Shown here piece by piece: positions 35,826 to 48,237 of a stretch of 64,000 nucleotides of DNA; position 1 is the first letter of the stretch; every line of letters starts with the position of its first letter. The stretch lies in assembly GCA_954871525.1 (NCBI GenBank), contig OX940868.1, forward strand, positions 17,851,056-17,915,055. The letters are read 5' to 3'. Below the pieces are notes generated by a model. That model was not told the origin of the DNA and made no database searches. It was given only the letters and a program-made list of their open reading frames with translations. The position numbers and the translations under genes were made by a program. The DNA is from Parietaria judaica. Lineage: Eukaryota > Streptophyta > Magnoliopsida > Rosales > Urticaceae.

Positions 35826-36200
35826 TATATATTTATATTTAATATATATATGAGCCATTGAATATAATTGTAATTTTCTAATACGAATGTCGGTATTGCA
35901 CCTTTAGTATAACATGAAGCTTCTTTAAATTAAGGCTGATCAAAATAATTGCATATAATCTATAAAATAATAACTGAGAAGCATAATTAGAAGCATACAA
36001 CCTGTGAAACCATTTGGGATAACGATGATCGTCACTACAAAACACGTGTTTGTTAGACTTGAATATCCAGTAACAATCAAGAAAATAATTAAAAATAGGG
36101 TGAATTATAATCAATTATTTTTATAAATTAATAAATCATCATTAAATATTTTTTTTTAGTCCCATTGAGTCGAGACTATTGTGTTGAATTAATATTTAGC

Positions 36201-36234
<34 letters not shown>

Positions 36235-38717
36235 TCTCACTTGATGTAAACAAATACTTGACTATATGTGACATATGATATTTTATAACTATTATGATAT
36301 AAACCTTGTCTCTCGAACAATTTTTTTCATTTCAACTCTTACAGTTAATATCTGAGATATTTAATATTTTAATTAAGTGACTTTTCATATTAATTATGTA
36401 TGTGATAAATAGTTATAATGCTTAGAGTAGAATTTACATTTATATGAATATCATTCCTCATACTAGGATCATACATAAGTGTAATCACTATATATTAACA
36501 TATATATATAAAAAAAAGATAAAAAAAATATAATAAAAATTGAAATGCACATTATTATTTATTACTTAAAATAATTTATCCATAATTACACTGTGCTCGC
36601 CCGTGTAAAACTGCTTTAATATGTGCAGTTGAGTATTAATAACGTTAAGTAGTAATAATTACAACTATATATTACATCAAAATTTTCATTGAAGTGACTT
36701 ATGAATAATACTAGCTAAAATAATACTATAAATCAATCAATAATTGATCAATTAAAAGTAGGATGTACTGTACTGTGTATAAACTATAAAGTGAAAACGA
36801 TAGATCACATCAATTACCATATAAAATTCGACACATCACTTGATAGAAGTATCACATATAACATGGAAGTTACAGTATATAATCAACAATTAATTAGTAT
36901 CACAATATAAATTAATAAAGACTTTGAAACAATATGATCCGAAAATTCCATTCGGTAAAAACTCACTTATGTACATGAATGTTGAAACTTGAAGCAGTAA
37001 ATTATACCAGAATCCGAAGACTTTCAAAGCATATGTATGTACATATACATATACATACATATATATAATATAGTAATATTATTGCCGTGTTAGACCTTTG
37101 TTGAATTTGATGAAAAATTAAAAAGATGATCATTTCTAAAAGTAACAAAAGTTTATGTATATGTAGTTTTAGTCACAGTAATAATAATAATAAAAAAAAA
37201 CATATAAATTTTGCAGGTCCATTTAAATAAAGTACAAAATAAACTCATCCAATCAATGATAGAGGAATATTATTTCCACCAAAATTACAATAAGAATAAC
37301 TTTTTTAGAGGTTTTTTTCCTTGTAAAAGAGAACATTCCCGCGTATTACAGTAAAACCTCTAAATTAATATCGTTGGGACAAAAAAAATATATTAAAGTT
37401 AATAATGTTAGTTTAAATCGAGATCGTATAAAAATATTACTTTATCGAAATTATTAATTTATCAGGTATTAAATTAACGAGGTTCTATCTCTATTTGATA
37501 TATGGAATATTAATGACAATCAATTACTTGCTTATAATTTGATTATGTGAGCACATGCAATTCATTTCTAGTACGCGTCTTAATTCTTAAAACTCTGATA
37601 TTTTCCTAACCAACTGAAAAAAGTTTGAAGAGTAATTCTTGTGATAATGGTAATGTAAAAAGAGTTTGCACATGGTTATAGGATCGTGAATACAGTCAAC
37701 AAAACAATAGAAAGAAGTTAGAATATTTTAGAGAATCATAATTAGGCTATTGTAATTGTCTACATGAAGTTTTCAAAACCAACTAAAAAAGTTAAAATAG
37801 TTTTTCTGATTTTGGATAGAAAAAATTATTATTATTTTATAGCAATATATGTCATAAAAGAATTATTATATATCAATATTGTATAACTAATTTTCATTGT
37901 ATAGCTTATTTGTCCACTTGGAAAAAAAAAAAAAAAAGACTTCCATATATAGCTAACTGGCAGGCCGCCCTGAGTTTGTCAAGTACCTAGGAGAAGACTA
38001 ATTTTGAGGCTCCTATCGAAATTATAAAAATAATTATCAAGCCCACTAATACTACACTACACATCATGGCCCACTTTTATATCAAGCTCACTTTTTATAT
38101 AAATTTTTTAATATGAATTGTGTCTATTATATATTCTCACAACAGTAAAACGTAAGCACAATACGGTGAATGTTTTCTTCTTCTATCGTGGAGCCCCTAA
38201 TGTACAAATCTATTATAGTCTTGGGCTTACCATGTATACCCTCAGGGCCGGTACTGCTAATTGGTCATCAATATATATTGCACCGCCTCCACCCTTATCA
38301 GCATATGATATTATTCGGTTTAAGTCTATCTCATCCGGTAAAGGCCGCCCTAAAAATACTTATTTAAAAATAATAAAAATTGTTTCAATATGAAAGTAAT
38401 TTAATATGAAAAATGAAGATTGATATATAACTTGTCCCTCGAATTCAAGACGAACGAGTTTCGCCTTTTTGAAATATAAAATCACAGCTCAAGGAACTTG
38501 TGCCCTAGCTAGCCGCAGCCATGGTACGCCCAATGCCATCGAAAACTCCGAAGATAAGTAGACCTACTCGTCCCACTTGCACAAGACTAGAGTAAATGTT
38601 TAATCACCTTTCTAATCGTGTTACATGACTAAAACCGATACGAGAATGCAGAAGTTATTATGTCTTGCTCTCGTGGCTAGAAGGATCGGAATCTACCGTA
38701 TCAATTTACCCGTTATG

Positions 38718-38802
38718 ATATATATATATATATATGAGCAGAATGAAAATAGAAAAAATAATATATATATATATATATGAGCAGAATGAAAATAGAAAAA
38801 TA
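38718..38802. repeat. Two-copy tandem repeat with AT tract
   Basis: A unit of about 40 bp, an (AT)n tract followed by GAGCAGAATGAAAATAGAAA, occurs twice in a row. Confidence 0.85.
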
Positions 38803-40017
38803 AAAATAAAAGTGGTATGTATGAATTTAGGAAGAGGCACTAGATGTATGAAAGCTACACGGGCAATGCATGCTAAAAAAGAGAGATTGGGACTTGCTAG
38901 CAATATTCATTTATCATCCTCTTTATTATTATTCATCATTTAGCTTTTGTGAATTACAGGTAAAATGATCAATTAGTTCATGATATAATGATATATTAAT
39001 GTAATTTAATTGATCATGGAATCTCACACACTAGAATTTTATTTTATTTACGAAATGAAAAAGAGATCATTATCAACAATATTTTAGAAGCTATAATGAT
39101 TAAAGGTAGTGGAAACTCACATACAAAAATTCCAATATAACTAATTCGCCTAAATTACTCAATTGAATTGAATAAGTATTAGTAAGGACACTTATCGGAT
39201 CCGAAAACTGTCAATTACACTTATAGGATTTGAATTCAAGGCATAATAGAAGTTAATTCATTAGATCAATAATAAGACGAGTGATAATGATCAATAAACT
39301 ATATGACACGGACATATTAAATATTAGGTAAGCTATTATATCGAGGCACATTTTTTCAATAAAAGGCGTAGAAACAATTCAAAGCAATCGAGTTTAATAT
39401 TAATTAAAAGGGTTGGTGGCACTAAGCATCTAATTTTTTTGACGACCACTAAGCATCTAATTAAGATCTCATTATAGAATTTAACTTTTTTATATATATA
39501 AAATAAAAATGTATATGACATGGTTTGCTAATATCTTCGACTTCATATCCAGTGGGAATCTGTATTAAATCAACAATTTAGTACAAATATGCAATTTCCT
39601 CATGAATTTTCAATTTAGTACATTTTTATCTTACTCTATCTATCGTAACATTATTATCAACTAGTGGACCGCCGCCACGTATTATGATTAACTAATTTGA
39701 ACGACCGTGACGAATTGAGTAATACAATTGTATGTTGTAATTGGAAAAGATACATTTACGTCAAACGCAACAATGGTCAACTCCGTTACATTGATAATTT
39801 TTGCTTGAATTAATATCAATTTTAATTTAAATGACTTACTATTGTCTCCAAAATCTAATAATGTTGATCATTAGTTTAATTTTAATAATTCCAAAATCAC
39901 TATCAATTTATTAGTGATCATTATGTTGAAATCTAATAATGTAAGAGTAATCCATGTATTAAAAGGATATCTAAAAAGAACTATCGTTTAACTTAAGAAT
40001 GATTTTCAACTGTTATC

Positions 40018-40169
40018 AAATATGACAAGTGGAATGACGGAGATTCAATATGATTGTAATTTAGACACGAAACACGACGCAATTACGACACGATTCAAAT
40101 GAATTTGATAGATTATAAATGGCTCTCTTTCTTGCATATTAATGCAAAAGGGGCTCTTTCATACATAAG

Positions 40170-40208
<39 letters not shown>

Positions 40209-40370
40209 TGGTCTTCAAATCGAACATGTCATGGATGAAATTCCAAAAAAAGAACAAAAATCAGTATTCAATAGTAAAAATATAATACTATGCAAACATA
40301 AGGTCGGATTTTATGATTATAGTGGAAGGTTTCTATATGATTATATAGGCAATATCTATATATTATGAAT
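40018..40370. repeat. Segment duplicated at 33035-33310
   Basis: Second copy of the duplicated segment, interrupted by an (AT)n tract of about 36 bp at 40168-40203. It lies just beyond the DWF1 3' UTR. Confidence 0.75.
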
Positions 40371-40618
40371 CATATATGATTTTATAAGTTAATTTTTTAT
40401 CCTCTTTTTTTTTCTAACTTAAAGCAATAGACTGAGGCACGAAAGAAAGAGGCACAATAAATCTCCACAAGCCTAAGCTGATTATTATAGTCGACTACAG
40501 AGACAAACCAAATGACAAGACTAATCCGAAATCCGAGGAAAAAACGAAACTCAAAACCAGTCAACACAGATCGAAAAAGGTTCGAAAACAAAACAAGGGG
40601 AAACAAGACGAAACGGGG

Positions 40619-42519
40619 TCAGTTGGCTTCGGCATAGGCGGTCTCGAGGTGGGCCTGCTCCGCCTCCTGGACCTCCTTCTCGGTTTTGCGGCCCTTCTTG
40701 CACTTGTAGTACACGCTCATGAAGTTCCCGATGGCGCCGTACTTGCCACGGCAGTGCTCATAGAGGCTCCCGTCGAACATCCGCCAGAAATTCTTCTCGC
40801 TCAGCTCCGACACCGCGTACTGAGGCTGGAACCCGTGGTTATCGATCAACCAATGCTCCAACCGCCGCACCGCCTCCGCCCCGTCGAACACCTCGCCTCT
40901 CAGCACGGGGCCCGGGGCGTAGTACACACCGATGTCCGTGTACATCTGCGCATAGTCTGTGTCGCCCTGGCGGCGGTGAAGCTCGAATCCTGGCTCCGGG
41001 TATACCTGCGGCTTCACCGGGAGCTTGTACAGTCTGTGCGGGCACAACCAGATTGGGTACACCTGCACACAGAGTAAAAAAAAGGGCTTTAAAACGAAGA
41101 CAAAATTGAAAAACGCTTAGCAAATCAAGGATTTCGAAGCCAATTGAGTTTGTGTATTCAAAGGCTACATATAAATTGCATATTCTGTATAATATGATGT
41201 TGAAATTACCATCATTAGTGTTTAGTAGCAAGAGTGAAAAGATTAGTTGTAAAAAGGTAGACGGGTTTTACCTCCATTTCACGGTCGACCCACTCGAGGG
41301 CGTCCCCGACCTTGTAGAGCGGAACAAGCAAGTCCTGAATGACGTGCATTTCGTGGTAATAGTTTCGGATGGCTTCGCCTTGAGTGGCTTTCAGCAGGGA
41401 CACCTTCGGAGGCATCAACCAACCGAGGAGATACCGGAACCAAAATTGATCGGCGAAGGGAAGGATGAGCTTTCCCTCCCAGTAGAGACACCTCGTGTGC
41501 CTGTGGTAGTAATCCCGAGTTGGAATGTACTCAACGAACTCTCCTTTCTTCAGCGCCGTCTGGGCGTGCTGATAGAACCATGGCTTAAACCACCAGCACA
41601 CACTGTTCGTCACGTTGCCCTTTTGCTTCGCCTCTTCCTTCGAGGCGTACCTGCCAGTCATGCAGACGGCTTCTGTCGGAGAGTAAATCATCGTCTCCAC
41701 GAAGTCGGGAACCTTCTCGGGGTTGTCTTGGTCGCAATCTCTGGGGGCAAAAGAATCGATGTACCCTTGTGCGATTTCTTGCAGATTGCCAACCACCGGT
41801 TTGTACGTGAGCCTCATGTATTCCTTGACGGGAATGAGCTTGATCTCAGCAGACACGAGAAGTCCGAGCGTACCCTGCGACCAAGGAATGCCGTAGAACA
41901 GATCGGAGTACTCATTGTCCTTCGTGGCTCGGACGACACGACCATCCGCCAAAACAATCTCATAAGCCACGACCGTGTCGGAAAAGAGGCCGTACAAGTG
42001 GGAGCTTCCTTCGATCCCGTAACCGTTGATGAGCCCACCGACGGTGAGATCGTCGAGCTCGGCTACGACAGCGAGGGAAAGGTTCATCGGGACGGTAACC
42101 CGAGAGATTTGGCCCATGTTGACCAAGGGCTCGACTCTCGCCACCATCCTCTCTCTGTCGATGTCGAGGATGTTGCGGAAGGCGGACAGGTCAACCTCAA
42201 AGTGGCGAGCGCGCTTGTAGTCAACATTCCTCATTCCCACCGCGATCCACGGCTTGCGCGCCGTGCAGACGAGCCCATCCTTCGACGGGTTCCTTGACTT
42301 GAGGCGCTTCACCACTTTCTGGACATTCTCATCGTGCTCCTTCTGGCGCTGCTTGAAGGATTTGCGCTCCGATTTCACGTCCCCCAGGTAAGTGAGGAAG
42401 TAGAGAGTGAAGGAGATCGGAAGGACGACGAAGATGACGATGATCCACCGGAACTGCACAAAGTAGTCCACCCACACCTTCTTCCTCTTCGGGCGCAACG
42501 GAGCCTCGAGATCGGACAT
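40619..42519 (-). CDS. DWF1: Delta(24)-sterol reductase DWARF1/DIMINUTO
   Basis: Coding is complement(join(40619..41062, 41272..42519)); the 209-bp intron is GT-AG, phase 0, joining DREME to VYPIWL. The product is 563 residues, near the 561 I recall for Arabidopsis DWF1. It isomerises and reduces the delta-24 side-chain bond of 24-methylenecholesterol to give campesterol, feeding brassinosteroid synthesis, in the ER membrane. The N-terminus has a basic patch (RPKRKKVW) and one membrane segment (WIIVIFVVLPISFTLYFL). A FAD-binding PCMH domain follows at about residues 100-240 (MVARVEPLVNMGQIS, DDLTVGGLINGYGIEGSSH). The start at 42519 gives MSDLEAPLRPKRKK, as in the family; the open frame extends upstream only through the leader. 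No defect is visible. The C-terminus is Glu/Ala-rich (EAEQAHLETAYAEAN). Confidence 0.97.
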
Positions 42520-42534
42520 CGTGGAAGACTCGAG

Positions 42535-42995
42535 CTGCAACAGAGAACAATGCACGCAAACAAAGTCAAACTCGAAGAATTCACTCGCAAAATTTAGAAA
42601 CAAGCTCGAAAGAAAAATCGAAACCGTCGAGAACCCAGATCGAATCGAACCGAAGCACATTACAAACTACTAACTCACACAATCACAGTGATTCATGACC
42701 AAAACGCAGAGAGATTTAGAGAGAGTGTGAACAATGCAGTCACATTTCTGGATTCTACAAAATCCCAGATCTACATTCGGCAAGTCTATACTAAATCAAT
42801 GAAAACAAAAGCTTTCTACATTTTTCACAGCAGAATCAGCTCATTTTCGTTGTGTAAAATTTTCTGAGCAACCAAACAGGTCTAAGATAAGACACTCTAC
42901 TTCAGTCACTCTACTTCGAAGTGACGATTGTGATTCAATTCAAAAGCAGTGCAAGAAAAAGCTGAAATCTGAAGAAAGAATGGCAGAAATGGTAC
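42535..42995 (-). other. Probable 5'-UTR intron of DWF1
   Basis: On the minus strand, ATCTG|GTACCATTTC (donor, 42996/42995) and CTGTTGCAG|CTCGAG (acceptor, 42535/42534) bracket 461 bp of T-rich sequence ending 15 nt before the start codon. The leader exon would lie at about 42996-43075. Confidence 0.6.
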
Positions 42996-43075
42996 CAGAT
43001 TCGGCAATCTGGAAATGCAGCCGAAGAGAGAGATCGTCGTTGTCTGATGAGAGATGAGGATTGTGTTTTAGGGTT

Positions 43076-45097
43076 CTTAAACGTTAATTTCCGTTGGCAA
43101 TATTTATTTATTTATTTTTATTTAATTAATACAATATTCATTAAAATATATAAAGGATGCAATCAGATATGATGCCGTTTGGAGCTGAATGGATGTCTGT
43201 GCAAGAGGAAAAAGCGAATCTTCCACTTAAAACACATATTTGCGGCAAAAATACTAACATGTTACGAGAAATATAATAATTATGTTTTAATGATGTAAAA
43301 TTGTTTAGAATAAGTAATTTTTTTTTTTTTTTGTTAACTTTCTATTGTGAAATTTCGTATGACTACTTATGATTTGAGTCAATTGTTATGTTTTTGCTCT
43401 TATTGACTACGTGGTGGCGACAAATTTGACTTATAGTGTTTTAGTTTTTGTATTAATGCAAAATATGGTTTGGCTACAATATGAAAATTTAGTCATTTTT
43501 TGAAGTTTATATAGCTACACATGTTGATAAAAGATAAAAATATGCTCAAATCATATGCTCTCACATAAAACTTTATAATTGTTTATATAATTGAACCTTT
43601 TTGCAACTATATATTATAAACTATATTCATAACTTCTGCCACATAAATATTTTGCATGCAAATATCCTTTAATAGATTTTTTCTTTTCTTTTCTTTTGAA
43701 AGAATTTAATAGATATTATTAAAGAAGAAAGGCTTTCGGCTTGGTAAGGTGATAGTTTATTTGAATTTGCATTTATGAGCTGTCGATGTGTTGGATATTA
43801 TTGACGCGTGTATATCGAATTGTGTGTCTTCATTAACGTGTAATGTTGCTAAGGATCGCTTGCCTTGCTACCGCGTGAATTTTTTTTAGAGGGTCCACGT
43901 TTTATTTTTAACTAGATGTAAAATTTGATACTTATGCCGTAAACACTTCAATTAATACTCAATTGGTTGGGAGTAGTAAAGAGATTAGGAGGGAACGGGA
44001 ACAAAAGTGGTGAAGAGAGAGAGAGATCAATGAAAGAGATTCTGGTCAATTAGTGGGTGCCTTTTGAACGTGTAGTATTATTTCATTTCATTTCCCATGT
44101 GGTGTGGTGTGTGGGATCTCGTCTCGTGTACATTTAGATTACGGAAGTGCCCTCCAGAAGGGTGGTTTTGTTGTCATTTAGCATTTGAATCTTGGATGGA
44201 TCCGATCCGACTGCAATGCAAACAACGACAACACAGCAGTCAACACTCCACTCCATGCTTGCTTGATTGCTTAGGGTGTGAATGACTAAAAATTAAGTTT
44301 TTTGTTTTTTAAAATCTGAATGCAATGCATATTTATTTCATAACTATATTTTAATTTATCAAATGAAATTTATTTAATAATTATTGGATTTATTTATTTT
44401 AATAAATTCATAAATATATATTCTTGAAATTAAAAACTTCCAAAATATGATATTATACATGTATTAACTAGTTAATATATTTTGATAACTTTTAATTATA
44501 TTTTTTTATAAATTTTATATTTAATATATATCTTTTAAAAAGCTTCAAAACTATTAATTTCCTCTAAATTTATATGAACGAAGTCTTTGGTATTTTTTTA
44601 TTAGTCCATCCGAGAATTAAGAAAAAAAGTTATAATTTTTGAATTTTTAAATAATTGAGAAAAAAATAAAATTGAGCATACGTAGATAAATTTTAATTTT
44701 ATTCAATTTTAAATCTTATTTAAAAATTTAATTCGTACAAATTATTTTAGGAATTGTTTAATTAATGAATTTTTTATTTTCTATTAATAAATTCGAAATA
44801 ATATTTTTACGTTGAAACTATATGTTCCCACCTATCATTGGATTCGTCTCGTCACAAGCTTTCCAACGGTATATGATTTGGATTTTTCCGATACTTGGAT
44901 AAAAAGTTATGGAGTTTTGAAATTTTGAGGAGGAGAGAGAAAAAATATATTTGGACAGAGAAAGGGAGAATGAATATGAACGTGGAGTGCAAATTTTTAG
45001 CTCTTAATGAGTCAGACTTGTGTTCACATCTTACCGAATAAGTGGCTATTCAGATGTATTAAGATCTATGGGATGAAAAAAACAAATGCACTTAATG
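43076..45097. other. Intergenic region upstream of DWF1
   Basis: The DWF1 promoter lies at the left end. The rest is AT-rich with no coding region. A segment at about 44835-44940 (CACAAGCTTTCCAACGGTAT) resembles LTR-retrotransposon internal debris I have seen in other plants, but no ends support it. Confidence 0.45.
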
Positions 45098-45250
45098 TAG
45101 AGCTGCACATTATCCGTCGCCAACGCTCGTCGCGACTCGTCGCGGTGGTTTCCGGCGCGTCGCGACTCTCGCGACTCCAAGCTTCCGATCGCGACTCGTC
45201 GCGACTCCCCCCCTCTCTCTCTCTCTCCCGCTCTCTCTCTTTCTCCGTCT

Positions 45251-45300
<50 letters not shown>

Positions 45301-45368
45301 GACTCGCCGCGACCGCACACGCCGCGACGAGTCGCGACGAGCCGCGGCGTTCAATGTGTGCAGCTCTA
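45098..45368. mobile_element. GC-rich hAT MITE, copy 2
   Basis: Starts TAGAGCTGCACA and ends TGTGCAGCTCTA, a perfect 12-bp terminal inverted repeat. It is flanked by a perfect 8-bp target-site duplication ACTTAATG (45090-45097 and 45369-45376). The 271-bp body has clustered CGCGACTCGTCGCGACT-type motifs at both sides of a (CT)n tract (45208-45298). Open frames across it are produced by the CT repeat and are not genes. Confidence 0.95.
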
Positions 45369-45623
45369 ACTTAATGACTCTACATCTAAACCATTAAGAT
45401 TAAGATGTCTATTAAGTGCAAACAAACACACCCTTAATTAGGGTTCCAAATCTGGCCAGTTTTTTCAAAAAATCAAGATCGGGCTAAAAACGGACAAATT
45501 TGATTTTGCGTTGAATTCTCATTTTAGCGGTGTAAAATCGTTGTCCGGATTGATTGGGCGAGAAGGTGATTTTTAAGCCTGTTGTTAAACTTCAAGGCTC
45601 GATACCAGATAGATGATAGAAAC

Positions 45624-46065
45624 CAAGGTTCAAAATGCCGCTTTGTCGATAAATCGGTTGCCGTTTTCGAGGATTATCGATGGATTTTCAAGCATTATCG
45701 ATCGAAAACTAATAAAATTGTAACTTATCGTTACCTACAGTTATCGAGGATTATCGATACTTGTCGAGGATTATCGATGAAAACCCATTAAAATAGTTTT
45801 AAGAATATAGTTACTAAGTTTACACATGTAAATAAAATATAGTCTCACTCTCACATATGTAAATACTCAAATAAAATCATGTCATACTAAAATAGGTTTT
45901 TTAAATTGAAGGTACTTTTGTCGAAAAATATTGAAAAGTGCAACATTTTTTTGTTATTTTTACACTATTTTTAGAATAAAGATTAGTATGAAATATTTAC
46001 CGATGACTACCGGCAAGACGAATAATCGACGATTATCAAAGATAATCGAGGAAAATTCGAACATT
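45624..46065. mobile_element. ATCGAT-rich MITE, copy B
   Basis: Begins CAAGGTTCAAAATGCCG and ends GAAAATTCGAACATT. It is flanked by a perfect 9-bp direct repeat GATAGAAAC (45615-45623 and 46066-46074). It shares with copy A (22101-22587) the GATTATCGATG clusters, the AAACTAATAA..TGTAACTTA block and TCTCACTCTCACATATGTAA. No coding capacity. Confidence 0.8.
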
Positions 46066-46074
46066 GATAGAAAC

Positions 46075-46831
46075 TACCAAGCCGTAGTGCAGTACGAGTT
46101 AAAATAATATATAAAATAAAATCCAACATGAGTTCAAATTGTACATCAAATATGTTTAAATGAAATTTATAGTCCAAATCTCAAAAAGCTCATTGCCTAA
46201 GTTTGATTTCGTTTGCGAATTTTGTTGAATGAAATAAATACTTACAAAGCACTAAAAAGTATAAACCAAGAGATATGATCCATGTCATATAGAATTATAG
46301 ATAGATGTGTCCTCTTTTGGTATTTCTTCTTTTAGAACTAAAATATTAAACGTGTTATTGAAAGTAAAAATGGATAATGGAATCTAACAGCCTAGATGAA
46401 AAGACTCATCTCATACGAACGTTCGTTCACATACTTAAGTTTTGACCGACTGAAGTACTTTTAAAGTGAGGAAAATAATAACAATAAAAGTACTTAAAGT
46501 CAACAAAATTGATGCAACGCATTTTTTTTGTTGAAAGTTAGTCAAATACCACAGCCATGTAACATTAAATTGATTGAAATATGTGTAGCTTTAATTTCGT
46601 CAAATGTTCTACGTACCCCATGGCAATTTGTTAAAATTTTACCTCCATTTACTACATTTGCCTATTCGGTCAATGTTTTTTTTTTCTCGTTTGAATCCTG
46701 AACCGATATAACGACAAGTCCTTGAACGAATAGGTTAGAAGCAGAGACTGTCGTATTGACCATGGCAGTGAGCGACAAATGGTGAACTTACCCTTACACT
46801 AAAGCTGGGAACATTGCATTCATATTTAATA
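46075..46831. other. Intergenic spacer between two MITEs
   Basis: AT-rich DNA, no gene or repeat boundary recognised. Confidence 0.5.
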
Positions 46832-47943
46832 GGGAAAATTGCGGCAAAAATACCTAACCTTTGGTCAAACTGCCTCTTGGATACCCAACCTTTAAAACTG
46901 GCGGCAAAAATACCCAACCTGCGTTGACCGTGACTTTGGCATGAAAACGTTAATTTTTCCGTTAACAACACTCATGTGGCCGTTAGCGGCAAAAATACCC
47001 AACCTTTTAAAAATTAATTTTTTAAATTTTTTAAAAAAGTTTATTTATTTTTTCTTTACTTGATTAGTGATAATTACTTGAATTCCAAATACATGGCATA
47101 ACACAAAAGTTAGTAAAAACATCTATTGATTTCTTAATGTGCTTGTATAAGCTACATTTGGTGATAAAGATCTTATTACTATGAGAGATTTTAAACATAA
47201 TGTTACGGGTATTTTAAGTAATTGAACAGGGTTTTGAAAATAGGTATCTGGTTTTCCGAGTATCCGGATTACTAATCAAGCATATTGATTATTGATAATA
47301 TTTCTTTTACTGGCATATATTCTTAAGCCATTTCTTTTCAATACAGAGACAATAATTGATTGTATTAATTCGATCTAAAACGGTCAATTACCAATTAAAA
47401 GGGTAATTAGGACTGTAACCAGAGCGGTTATCCGATTTTTTTGAACTACCCGTATCCGGATCCGGGTGTCCAAATATCTCTACCCGTATCCGGATCCGGA
47501 AATCCAAATATCCAAAAATCTGGATATCTATTATCAAAACCATGTTCAATTACTTAAAATACCCGTAACATTATGTTTAAAATTTCTCATAATAATAAGA
47601 TTTTTATCACCAAATGTAGCTTATACAAGCACATTAAGAAATCAATAGATGTTTTGACTAAATTTTGTGTCATTCCATGTATTTGGAATTCAAGTAATTA
47701 TCACTAATCAATAAAAGAAAAAGAAAAAAATAAATTAAAAAAATTAAAAATTAATTTTTTCAAAAAAAAAGGTTGGGTATTTTTGCCGCTAACGGCCACA
47801 TGATGAATTTTAACGGAAAAATTAACGTTTTCATGCCAAAGTCACGGTCAACGGAGGTTGGGTATTTTTGCCGCCAGTTTTAAAGGTTGGGTACCCGGGA
47901 GGCAGTTTGACTAAAGGTTGGGTATTTTTGCCGCAATTTTCCC
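46832..47943. mobile_element. Foldback Mutator-like element with about 440-bp inverted arms
   Basis: Starts GGGAAAATTGCGGCAAAAAT and ends with its reverse complement. Perfect 9-bp target-site duplications TATTTAATA flank it (46823-46831 and 47944-47952). The arms pair from the ends to about 47275 on the left and 47500 on the right, leaving a loop of only about 225 bp; for instance TGTTACGGGTATTTTAAGTA occurs in the left arm and, inverted, in the right arm. Each outer arm has three copies of GCGGCAAAAATACCCAACCT or close variants. The loop has two TACCCGTATCCGGATCCGG units. It encodes nothing. Confidence 0.95.
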
Positions 47944-47952
47944 TATTTAATA

Positions 47953-48237
47953 TCTAGATAATTGTGCATATATAATAATTGATATTGAAATTTACACAAA
48001 AGTCATTTAATTTATGAATTTCTTATCGATAAGTCACTAAATTTATTTTTACAGCAAAATTCATTACCGACATAATTTTATTATAAATACATCCTTATAA
48101 CGTTAAATGCCACTTTTTTACCATGTTAGATGCGCCTTAGAACTACTCATGCTTACATATCATATGTGGACCTCTTTCGGCCGTCTTCCCGACCACACTC
48201 TCCTGCTCATAATCCGAGACGATAGCTACTACGGGTA
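47953..48237. other. Spacer
   Basis: AT-rich stretch followed by a GC-richer patch at 48160-48235; nothing recognised. Confidence 0.5.

Larger units (their letters stand above)
35826..40398. other. Long AT-rich intergenic region
   Basis: No gene is seen. It holds a (TA)n at 36203-36232, fragments with GGCCGCCCTGAG and CTCAGGGCCGG hAT-like ends at about 37965 and 38243, a tandem duplication at 38718-38800, another (AT)n at 40168-40203 and the second copy of the 33-kb duplication. Confidence 0.5.

Noticed and set aside
38718..38802. CRISPR-like direct repeats
   Set aside because: Only two units directly abutting, with AT microsatellite sequence, in a plant nuclear genome.
41152..42297. 381-residue open frame on the plus strand
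   Set aside because: It is antisense to DWF1 exon 1 and spans its intron; DWF1 is clearly the real gene.
40619..43075. A cluster of linked wall and brassinosteroid genes (CSLD, MYB46/83-like, XTH, DWF1)
   Set aside because: The genes are unrelated in sequence, far apart and on mixed strands, and one is dead; nothing supports a metabolic gene cluster.
45007..45369. 120-residue open frame with Ser/Leu run
   Set aside because: It is made by the (CT)n tract and CGCGAC repeats of a hAT MITE bounded by a perfect TSD.
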